Below are positions 1-5,117 of a DNA stretch of 9,153 bases, piece by piece. Both the position numbers and the translations under genes were made by a program. Numbering within the stretch: position 1 is the first letter of the stretch; each line of letters begins with the position of its first letter. Source of the stretch: Tessaracoccus flavescens (GTDB lineage Bacteria; Actinomycetota; Actinomycetes; Propionibacteriales; Propionibacteriaceae); the NCBI GenBank assembly GCA_020741375.1, contig DYZF01000275.1, positions 1 through 9,153 on the forward strand. Direction: 5' to 3'. The notes under the pieces were generated by a model. It ran no database searches, had not been told where the DNA came from, and saw only the letters and a list, made by a program, of their open reading frames with translations.

Positions 1-510
1 GAGCCGTTCGACGGCGTGCTGCTGTCGCCCGGCCCGGGCACGCCCGAGGAGGCCGGAGTGTGCATCGACGTGGTGAAAACTCTGACGGGTGTGAAGCCGC
101 TGTTCGGCGTGTGCTTGGGGCTGCAGGCGATGGGCGTGGCGTATGGGGGCGTCGTCGATCGCGCTCCCGAGTTGGTGCACGGGAAGACGTCGCCGGTGTT
201 CCACGCGGCGCAGGGTGTGTTCCGTGGGCTGCCGTCGCCGATCACGACGACCCGCTACCACTCGTTGGCGATCGTCGAGGACAGCGTGCCGGACGAGCTC
301 GAGGTGACGGCGCGGACGGAATCCGGCGTCATCATGGCGGTGCGGCATCGGACCGAGCTCGTGGAGGCGGTTCAGTTCCATCCCGAATCGGTGCTGACCG
401 AGGGCGGGTACCAGATGCTCGCGAACTGGCTGTCAGACTGCGGCGACGCTGACGCCCCGGCGCGGGCGGCGGGCATGTCGCCCTTGGTGACAGCGGATCT
501 CAGCCGCTGA
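1..510 (+). CDS. Class I glutamine amidotransferase, anthranilate/aminodeoxychorismate synthase component II (5' truncated)
   Basis: This is the glutamine-hydrolysing subunit that passes ammonia to a chorismate-using partner, making anthranilate (TrpG, tryptophan) or 4-amino-4-deoxychorismate (PabA, folate). The frame is open from base 1, so the gene starts outside the window; about 169 residues are present, and 20-50 N-terminal residues seem to be missing compared with the usual 190-220. Visible landmarks are the oxyanion-strand motif LLSPGPGTPEEAG (window residues 7-19), the nucleophile elbow FGVCLGLQAMG with Cys38, the substrate-loop RYHSLAI (residues 85-91), and the QFHPESVLTEGG block carrying the other two triad residues, His127 and Glu129. 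All triad residues are intact. DUF881 and crgA lie next to it, and this neighbourhood commonly carries a trpG/pabA gene beside pknB in Actinobacteria, where the name varies. No partner subunit is in the window, so TrpG and PabA cannot be separated and I leave the symbol blank. The C-terminal 25 residues are a variable Ala-rich tail. Family assignment is firm. Confidence 0.95.
   Translation, partial: EPFDGVLLSPGPGTPEEAGVCIDVVKTLTGVKPLFGVCLGLQAMGVAYGGVVDRAPELVHGKTSPVFHAAQGVFRGLPSPITTTRYHSLAIVEDSVPDELEVTARTESGVIMAVRHRTELVEAVQFHPESVLTEGGYQMLANWLSDCGDADAPARAAGMSPLVTADLSR
491..509 (+). terminator. Small hairpin over the amidotransferase stop codon
   Basis: CAGCGG (491-496) and CCGCTG (504-509) form a perfect 6-bp inverted repeat with a 7-base loop that includes part of the stop codon. 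There is no T-tract. It could contribute to 3'-end formation, but a 6-bp GC stem is not rare in DNA this rich in G and C. Confidence 0.2.
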
Positions 511-518
511 CCCGCTCC

Positions 519-556
519 TGAGCAGGAGATGGGCACGGATTTGCGGATCCTGCTCA
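519..556. terminator. 9-bp inverted repeat between convergent genes (possible bidirectional terminator)
   Basis: TGAGCAGGA (519-527) and TCCTGCTCA (548-556) are perfect reverse complements separated by 20 bases. The repeat starts 8 bases after the amidotransferase stop. A competing shorter hairpin, CTCCT (515-519) with AGGAG (524-528), shares the left arm. Neither is followed by a T-run, which is usual for terminators in high-GC Actinobacteria. The position between converging genes supports a transcription-end role, but this is inference. Confidence 0.4.
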
Positions 557-692
557 CGGAGCACGCAGTCTTCCTTGTTCAGCCTGACTGTGGAGATGGG
601 GGTCGACGTCGTCCACCACTCACATTTGCTGTGCCGGAAGCCCTTCGTCAGCGCCGCTCCTTCGTGGGCAGCGCTGCTCATTCCCGTCGCGA
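557..692. other. Rest of the convergent intergenic gap, no supported gene
   Basis: This 136-base stretch lies between the inverted repeat at 519-556 and the DUF881 stop codon. Its G+C content looks lower than in the flanking genes. It contains the perfect 10-bp palindrome GCAGCGCTGC (668-677). Reading frames crossing it on both strands overlap neighbouring genes and lack a convincing ribosome binding site, so I do not call a protein. A small RNA cannot be excluded. Confidence 0.4.
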
Positions 693-1472
693 CTACCCCG
701 CGGCGACCGCGTGCTTCAGCCCCACCGAACCGTCGAAGCCCGGCACGTCGATCTCGGAACGCCACTCAACCTCGTAACCCAGGCCATAAGCATCGACGTA
801 TTGCCGGTAGATCGTGATTGCCTTCGATTCGTCCAGCCCGCGCTGCAGCGACTCCCGATCGCCGATCGCCTCGATCACGTACGGCGGGGCGTACGGGACG
901 CCGTGGAGCACCACCGTGTTGCCGACGCATTTGATGCCCGTCGTGGAGACCACGCGCTGGCCCTGGATGCTCATCGCCTCAGCGCCGCCGGCCCACAGGG
1001 CGTTGACCACGGCCTGGATGTCCTGCTGGTGCACCACCAGCGCGTCGTCGTCGACGCCGGCGGGGCGAACGTCGTTGGGGGCGTCGGTCAACGTGACCCG
1101 CAGGCCAGGGCCGTAGACCGGGGTGAGGCTGGCGTCGGATTCCGCTTCAGCGATCTGTTCGCCGAACTGCGGCAGGCCAACCTGCTGGCTGGTCATCGTC
1201 TCCACCTCGGTACGCAGCTCGGCCGCTTGGGCGCGAAGCTCCGTGTTGCGGCGACCCTGCGAGACAATGAGGTCTCGCAGGTCTGCCGTCCGGTCGCTGC
1301 GCAGGTCCGTGCCGCGGGCGGCGATGGCCGCCACCGTCATCATGACGCCGGCCAGCACGCACACCAGCACCGTCGTGATCCGACCTCGAGCGGAGCGGGG
1401 CCGTTCCTGGTTCTTGCCCATGTTGGCGCGCACGCGCGGAACCCGCTCGCGGAGGTGGCGCCAGAAACTCAT
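693..1472 (-). CDS. DUF881 family membrane-anchored protein
   Basis: This 259-residue protein belongs to the DUF881 family, found beside crgA and the pknB cell-division cluster in Actinobacteria (Rv0012 is the M. tuberculosis neighbour). Its biochemical role is unknown. A short basic N-terminus is followed by one membrane segment (about residues 32-52), the family's GTDLRSDRTADLRDLI stretch (54-69), a probable coiled coil (about 66-95), and the conserved C-terminal domain (about 118-245). That domain contains YGPGLRVTLTDAP (120-132), HQQDIQAVVNALW (148-160) and GGAEAMSIQGQRV (162-174). The layout predicts a cytoplasmic N-terminus with the domain outside the membrane. I chose the ATG at 1472 because a TANNNT promoter element ends exactly 6 bases upstream, which fits a leaderless mRNA. 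The frame is open further upstream but runs into the crgA promoter region. A Met at residue 18 is an alternative start. The gene is divergent from crgA and convergent with the amidotransferase. Family call is firm, function unknown. Confidence 0.9.
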   Translation of the reverse strand: MSFWRHLRERVPRVRANMGKNQERPRSARGRITTVLVCVLAGVMMTVAAIAARGTDLRSDRTADLRDLIVSQGRRNTELRAQAAELRTEVETMTSQQVGLPQFGEQIAEAESDASLTPVYGPGLRVTLTDAPNDVRPAGVDDDALVVHQQDIQAVVNALWAGGAEAMSIQGQRVVSTTGIKCVGNTVVLHGVPYAPPYVIEAIGDRESLQRGLDESKAITIYRQYVDAYGLGYEVEWRSEIDVPGFDGSVGLKHAVAAG

Positions 1473-1478
1473 GCGCCC

Positions 1479-1484
1479 AGCGTA
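1479..1484 (-). promoter_or_regulatory. Putative -10 element giving a leaderless DUF881 transcript
   Basis: On the minus strand TACGCT lies 6 bases before the DUF881 ATG. Transcription from it would start at or next to the start codon. No Shine-Dalgarno sequence precedes that ATG, which agrees with leaderless translation, common in Actinobacteria. No convincing -35 hexamer is seen. Confidence 0.4.
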
Positions 1485-1540
1485 CCTAGCCCGCCCGACA
1501 ATCACCGCGGGCCGATGTGGGGGATTCCACGACGCTTGGT

Positions 1541-1546
1541 TAGACT
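1541..1546 (+). promoter_or_regulatory. Putative -10 element of the crgA promoter
   Basis: TAGACT fits the TANNNT pattern and lies 27 bases before the crgA GTG, leaving room for a short leader that includes the strong ribosome binding site. The -35 region is not recognisable. An imperfect palindrome, GTGG (1517-1520) with CCAC (1527-1530), lies just upstream and could be an operator, though this is weak. Confidence 0.35.
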
Positions 1547-1562
1547 CGCTCGGACGACACAC

Positions 1563-1569
1563 AAGGAGG
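1563..1569 (+). promoter_or_regulatory. Strong Shine-Dalgarno site of crgA
   Basis: AAGGAGG stands 4 bases before the GTG at 1574 and fixes this codon as the crgA start. Confidence 0.8.
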
Positions 1570-1573
1570 CACC

Positions 1574-1858
1574 GTGCCCGAATCGAAGACGCGGAAGCAG
1601 GCTGAGGTCAAGAAGAAGGCCCGCTCGAAGTCTGAGCTCGCCGAGCAGCGCGCCACCAACGCCCGCCTCGCCCCGGCCGGCCGCAACTGGGTGCCCTACG
1701 TCTTCATCCCCGTCGGACTCCTCGGCGTCCTCTGGATGGTCGTCTACAACTTGGCCGGCAGCTCCATCGGCTTCATGCGCGCCCTCGGCGACTGGAACGT
1801 CGGCATCGGCATCGGGCTGATCGTCGCGTCCTTCGCGCTGATGACCCTGTGGAAGTGA
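1574..1858 (+). CDS. crgA: Cell division protein CrgA
   Basis: CrgA is a small inner-membrane protein of Actinobacteria that acts at the septum. In Mycobacterium it helps recruit septal components such as FtsI and interacts with FtsZ and FtsQ; in Streptomyces it influences the timing of Z-ring formation. The 94-residue product matches the family length. It has a highly charged cytoplasmic N-terminus (residues 1-37), a first membrane segment ([20 protein letters not shown], 39-58), a short external loop, and a second membrane segment from about residue 74 to the C-terminus. The motif [14 protein letters not shown] and the WN-x-GIGIGLI pattern of the second helix are characteristic. The GTG start is set by AAGGAGG four bases upstream. 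The neighbours (DUF881 divergent, a trpG/pabA-type gene beyond) match the classical location. The last bases overlap the downstream HAD gene, so the two are translationally coupled. Confidence 0.95.
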   Translation: MPESKTRKQAEVKKKARSKSELAEQRATNARLAPAGRNWVPYVFIPVGLLGVLWMVVYNLAGSSIGFMRALGDWNVGIGIGLIVASFALMTLWK

Positions 1859-2499
1859 CCCTCCTCGGCACCTTCGACGCCGTCGTCTTCGACTTCGACG
1901 GCACCGTAGGCGATTCGCACGCAGCCATGGTGCGCGCCTACCTGACGTGGGCCCACCAGTACGGGATCGATCCCCACACCCTGCGCAACTACACCGGGCT
2001 GCCCAGCCGCACCATCGCTGAAGCGCTACTGCCCGCCAACCTCGTCGACGAGGCCGCCGCACGCATCGAAGAGCTCGAGGTGGAGGACGTCGACGGCGTG
2101 ATCGCCCTGCCCGGCGCCGCCGAGGCCTTCGCCGCCGTCCCCGACGAACGACGCGCCATCGCCACGTCCTGCACCGCCCCGCTCCTCAACGCGCGTCTGG
2201 CCGAGACCGGCCTGCCCCGGCCGACGGTGGTGGTTACCGTCGATCAGGTGGCCAACGGCAAGCCCGCCCCCGATTCCTTCCTGCTGGCCGCTGAACGCCT
2301 CGGCTTCGAGCCCGCCCGCTGCCTCGTGGTCGAGGACGCTCCGGGCGGTGTCAAGGCCGCGCGCGCCGCGGGCATGCCCGTGCTCGGCGTCCTCACCAAC
2401 CACACCGCCGAGGAGTTGGGCGCCGACTGGCACGCCGAGAACCTCGCCGCCGTGCGGTTCGAGACCACGGCCGAGGGCGTCCGAGTCGCCTTCGCTTGA
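1855..2499 (+). CDS. HAD-superfamily hydrolase, phosphoglycolate phosphatase / beta-phosphoglucomutase-like
   Basis: This is probably a cytoplasmic phosphatase of the HAD-IA type acting on a small phosphorylated metabolite. All four HAD motifs are present (numbering from this start): motif I VVFDFDGT with nucleophile Asp13 and acid/base Asp15, motif II ATSC with Thr104/Ser105, motif III KPAPDSF with Lys136, and motif [10 protein letters not shown] with Glu160 and Asp161. A small helical cap (about residues 20-85) follows motif I, as in subclass I enzymes. I chose the GTG at 1855 because it overlaps the crgA stop as GTGA, a common coupling arrangement; GTG at 1849 would add two residues and is equally readable. 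Total length of 214 residues is normal. Substrate is not evident: phosphoglycolate, sugar phosphates or pyrophosphate are all possible. The linkage to crgA does not by itself indicate a role in division. Confidence 0.88.
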   Translation: MTLLGTFDAVVFDFDGTVGDSHAAMVRAYLTWAHQYGIDPHTLRNYTGLPSRTIAEALLPANLVDEAAARIEELEVEDVDGVIALPGAAEAFAAVPDERRAIATSCTAPLLNARLAETGLPRPTVVVTVDQVANGKPAPDSFLLAAERLGFEPARCLVVEDAPGGVKAARAAGMPVLGVLTNHTAEELGADWHAENLAAVRFETTAEGVRVAFA

Positions 2500-2521
2500 C
2501 CGCGGCCCCCGAGGGTAGGAT
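2496..2521 (+). promoter_or_regulatory. Possible lysS promoter overlapping the HAD stop codon
   Basis: TAGGAT (2516-2521) fits a -10 element and lies 7 bases before the GTG at 2529. TTGACC (2496-2501) resembles a -35, but the 14-base spacer is shorter than usual. The arrangement would give a leaderless or nearly leaderless lysS mRNA. The same bases also offer AGGA at 2517-2520 as a ribosome binding site, so the two explanations compete. Confidence 0.35.
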
Positions 2522-2528
2522 GTCGCGC

Positions 2529-4037
2529 GTGACTGAGAACCCCACCCCCGTGCCTAGCGATTCCGAACAGACCGCCATCCGCAAGGAGAAGCGCGCTCGG
2601 CTGCTGGAATCCGGCACCGAGGTGTACCCGGCCGATCTGACCCGCAGCCACACCCTCCGCGAGATCCGCGACACCTGGGGCCATCTGGAGGCCGGCGTCG
2701 AAACCGACGACGTCGTCACCACCGGCGGCCGCGTCGTGTTCATCCGCAACACCGGCAAGCTGGCCTTCGCCACCCTCCACGACGGCTTCACGCCGGACAG
2801 CAACGGCGAGCGCCTTCAGGTGATGCTCTCGCTGGCCGAGGTGGGCGAGGAGGCGCTCGCGGCCTGGAAGTCCGACGCGGATCTGGGCGACTTCGTGTGG
2901 GTGAAGGGTCGCGTGATCGCGTCGAAGCGCGGCGAGCTCAGCATCATGGCCTCCGACTGGCGGTTCGCTGCCAAGGCGCTGCGCCCACTGCCGGTCATGC
3001 ACAAGGACCTGTCAGAAGAATCACGCGTCCGCCGTCGCTACGTGGATCTCATCGTCCGCGACGAGGCCCGCGAGATGGTGCGCAAGCGCTCCGCGATCAC
3101 CCGCGCCGTCCGCGACACCCTCTACAACGACGGCTACATGGAGGTGGAGACCCCCACCCTTCAGCTCGTCCACGGGGGCGCCGCCGCGCGCCCCTTCAAG
3201 ACGCACATCAACGCCTTCGACATCGACATGACGCTGCGCATCGCCTTGGAGCTGCACCTCAAGCGCACCATGGTGGGCGGCGCCGACCGCGTCTTCGAGA
3301 TCGGCCGCGTGTTCCGCAACGAGGGCATCGATTCGACGCACTCCGCCGAGTTCACGATGCTCGAGGCCTACCAGGCATGGGGCGATCAGAAGACCATCGC
3401 GCAGCTCATGCAGGACATCATCGTGGCCGCGGCCGATGCCGTCGGCTCCCGTCAGGTGGAGACCCCCAAGGGCGTCATCAACCTCGACGGCGAATGGGAA
3501 TGGCTGTCCTTCTACCCCGGCCTGTCGTCGAAGGTGGGCCAGGAGATCACCGTCGACACCCCACTCGAGGTGCTGCAGGGCATCGCGGACGCCAACGAGA
3601 TCGAGTACGACCCGAAGTGGGGCGCCGACAAGCTGGCCATGGAACTGTTCGGCGACCTCGTCGAGCCAGACCTGATCCAGCCGACGTTCGTCTACGACTA
3701 CCCCGCGATCGCGCAGCCGCTGGCCCGCCAGCACCGCTCCGACGCCGGCAAGATCGAGGCGTGGGACCTGATCATCGGCGGCGTGGAGCGCGGCACGGGC
3801 TTCACCGAACTGGTTGACCCGGTGGTCCAGCGCGACGTGCTCACCGCGCAGTCGCTGAAGGCCGCCGCAGGCGATCCGGAGGCCATGGCGCTGGATCTCG
3901 ACTTCATCGAGGCCCTCGAATACGGCGTCCCCCCGATGGGCGGCCTCGGCCTCGGCATCGACCGCCTCATCATGCTGCTGACCGGCGTCGGCATCCGCGA
4001 GACGATCCTCTTCCCGCTGCTGCGCCCGCAGGCCTGA
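2529..4037 (+). CDS. lysS: Lysyl-tRNA synthetase, class II
   Basis: This cytoplasmic enzyme charges tRNA(Lys) with lysine using ATP. The 502-residue product has an N-terminal OB-fold anticodon-binding domain (about residues 60-150, with the strands GGRVVFIRNTGKLAFATLHD and DFVWVKGRV) and a class II catalytic core. Motif 1 is around GYMEVETPTL (202-211). Motif 2 is RVFEIGRVFRNEGID (254-268), followed by HSAEFTMLEAYQAWGD. Motif 3 is GGLGLGIDRLIMLLTG (471-486). HGGAAARPFKTHINAFDID (215-233) is the typical LysRS loop. Start choice: GTG at 2529 has AGGA 8 bases upstream and a TAGGAT element at leaderless distance. ATG at 2520 would add three residues and has GAGGG four bases upstream; an in-frame TTG at 2496 is less likely. 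The lysine-site segment EAWDLIIGGVERGTGFTELVDP (410-431) resembles the LysX-type branch of actinobacterial synthetases more than the usual ERFE-type, but no MprF-like membrane domain is fused. Function is secure. Confidence 0.96.
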   Translation: MTENPTPVPSDSEQTAIRKEKRARLLESGTEVYPADLTRSHTLREIRDTWGHLEAGVETDDVVTTGGRVVFIRNTGKLAFATLHDGFTPDSNGERLQVMLSLAEVGEEALAAWKSDADLGDFVWVKGRVIASKRGELSIMASDWRFAAKALRPLPVMHKDLSEESRVRRRYVDLIVRDEAREMVRKRSAITRAVRDTLYNDGYMEVETPTLQLVHGGAAARPFKTHINAFDIDMTLRIALELHLKRTMVGGADRVFEIGRVFRNEGIDSTHSAEFTMLEAYQAWGDQKTIAQLMQDIIVAAADAVGSRQVETPKGVINLDGEWEWLSFYPGLSSKVGQEITVDTPLEVLQGIADANEIEYDPKWGADKLAMELFGDLVEPDLIQPTFVYDYPAIAQPLARQHRSDAGKIEAWDLIIGGVERGTGFTELVDPVVQRDVLTAQSLKAAAGDPEAMALDLDFIEALEYGVPPMGGLGLGIDRLIMLLTGVGIRETILFPLLRPQA

Positions 4038-4053
4038 CCCGGCACCGCCACCC

Positions 4054-4965
4054 ATGCGCCGTTCCACGACGGCGACCCTCGCGATCGTCCTGATCACAGC
4101 GATCTGGGGGTCGACGTTCTTCATCATCAAGGACGCGGTGGCGCTCGTCGACCCCGTCGACTTTCTGGCCGTTCGGTTCGCGATCGGAGCACTCCTTCCC
4201 GCCATCCTGTTCTGGCGCCCGATCAGCCGACTCACGCCCAGACAGTGGCTGATCGCGCTGGCACTGGGCGGCGTCTACGGCCTGGCCCAGATCGCGCAGA
4301 CGATCGGCCTGCAAACCACGGCCGCGTCGGTGTCGGGGTTCATCACGGGCACGTACGTCGTCATCACTCCCCTCATCATGTGGGCGGTGTTTCGCTCGCG
4401 GTTGGCGTCGGCGATGTGGCTCGCGGTGGCGCTCGCCGTCGCAGGACTCGGCATCCTGAGCCTCAACGGTGTGATGGGCGGCGGGGTCGGCGAGCTGCTG
4501 ACGCTCGTGGGCGCCGCCCTGTACGCAGTCCACATCGTGCTGCTGGATCGCTGGTCGCGGGCGATGGACGCGTCGGCTCTGGCGACGGTGCAGTTGGTGG
4601 GCGTGGCGATCGTGTGCGGGCTGGCCGGCGCCCCCGGCGGCTATCAGATCCCCGCTGATTCGACGGTGTGGGGCGCGATCCTCTACACGGCCATCGCGGC
4701 GGGCATCGTCACGATGCTGCTGCAGACGTGGGCCCAGCGGCACATCACCCCGACGCGGGTGGTGCTGCTCATGACGCTGGAGCCCGTGTTCGCGTCGGTG
4801 TTCGCCATCCTGTTCGGCGGCGAATTCCTGACGGCCCGCTTGCTGATCGGAGGCTCGCTCATCCTGCTGGCCACCGTGCTCGGCTCACGTTCGGACGCCG
4901 TTGTGACACATGAGGGCGCCGGCGATAATCGCTCCCCGGCCACTAATGAGACGACGTCCCTCTGA
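4054..4965 (+). CDS. DMT superfamily transporter (EamA family)
   Basis: This 303-residue integral membrane protein is a drug/metabolite transporter with two EamA repeats and about ten membrane helices; members export amino acids, metabolites or small drugs. The first helix holds the family signature WGSTFFIIKDAV (residues 19-30), followed by FLAVRFAIGALLPAILFW and, in helices 3-4, GLAQIAQTIGLQTTAASVSGF. The second repeat ends with ITPTRVVLLMTLEPVFAS (244-261), the typical family block near the last helices, then ILFGGEFLTARLLIGGSLIL. The start lies 16 bases after the lysS stop, so co-transcription with lysS is likely. No clear ribosome binding site precedes the ATG, suggesting re-initiation or a weak site. 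The C-terminal 23 residues are hydrophilic, and their coding bases contain the left arm of an inverted repeat (4941-4951), so the tail may have been set by the intergenic element. Substrate cannot be predicted. Confidence 0.92.
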   Translation: MRRSTTATLAIVLITAIWGSTFFIIKDAVALVDPVDFLAVRFAIGALLPAILFWRPISRLTPRQWLIALALGGVYGLAQIAQTIGLQTTAASVSGFITGTYVVITPLIMWAVFRSRLASAMWLAVALAVAGLGILSLNGVMGGGVGELLTLVGAALYAVHIVLLDRWSRAMDASALATVQLVGVAIVCGLAGAPGGYQIPADSTVWGAILYTAIAAGIVTMLLQTWAQRHITPTRVVLLMTLEPVFASVFAILFGGEFLTARLLIGGSLILLATVLGSRSDAVVTHEGAGDNRSPATNETTSL

Positions 4966-4992
4966 TTTTCTCATTAGTGATCCCAAATGAGA
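4941..4992. repeat. Triple AATGAGA motif forming two mutually exclusive hairpins
   Basis: CACTAATGAGA (4941-4951) and TCTCATTAGTG (4969-4979) are a perfect 11-bp inverted repeat with a 17-base loop that contains the EamA stop codon. The middle arm's TCTCATT (4969-4975) can instead pair with AATGAGA (4986-4992) across 10 bases. The three copies therefore compete for pairing. The composition is much richer in A+T than the surroundings. A regulator site, an RNA 3'-end signal or the remnant of an inserted element would all fit. Confidence 0.5.
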
Positions 4993-5010
4993 TTGCTTCC
5001 TTTCGGCCCA

Positions 5011-5026
5011 GGCCCCACCGGGGTTT
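5011..5026 (+). terminator. Weak intrinsic-terminator-like hairpin downstream of the EamA gene
   Basis: CCCC (5013-5016), a 3-base loop and GGGG (5020-5023) form a small stem that two G-U pairs could extend. It is followed by TTT. This is the only stem plus T-run near the end of the + strand operon, but it is short, so confidence is low. Confidence 0.25.
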
Positions 5027-5106
5027 GAGCAGTTTCTTCGGCTCGTCGTCGCAATCTGCCATTCCGAGGCGATTTCGCGGATCGAGTTGCAGAAACTGCT
5101 CAAACC
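5022..5106. repeat. 85-bp palindromic element with perfect 16-bp inverted arms
   Basis: GGTTTGAGCAGTTTCT (5022-5037) is the exact reverse complement of AGAAACTGCTCAAACC (5091-5106), with 53 bases between. The inner part has smaller symmetric pieces: GCAA/TTGC at 5051 and 5087, and GCGATTTCGC near 5070. The right arm is 11 bases past the UDP-glucose dehydrogenase stop. It could act as a terminator for both converging operons, or be a dispersed extragenic palindrome or non-autonomous mobile element. The arms are certain; the role is not. Confidence 0.6.
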
Positions 5107-5117
5107 TCAAGGGAGCG

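Noticed and set aside
433..681. Minus-strand short frame in the first convergent gap
   Set aside because: It overlaps the amidotransferase 3' end, no ribosome site is visible, and I do not recognise a family. Kept only as an observation about the gap.
711..1820. 369-aa plus-strand frame crossing DUF881 antisense and the crgA start
   Set aside because: It overlaps two well-supported genes and has no motifs or ribosome binding site.
3021..4235. 404-aa open frame on the minus strand opposite lysS
   Set aside because: It is fully antisense to a secure lysS gene, has low-complexity Ala/Asp/His/Gly-rich content, and no recognisable motif. Such frames arise from strong third-position G/C bias.
4885..5103. 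72-aa minus-strand frame through the palindromic element at 5022-5106
   Set aside because: It has no ribosome binding site, its sequence is dictated by the inverted repeat, and it overlaps the EamA coding end. If copies of the repeat exist elsewhere, similar short frames would be annotated by mistake.
5022..5106. CRISPR repeat or attachment site
   Set aside because: Only one inverted pair exists, with no direct-repeat array, no cas genes, and no tRNA or integrase nearby.
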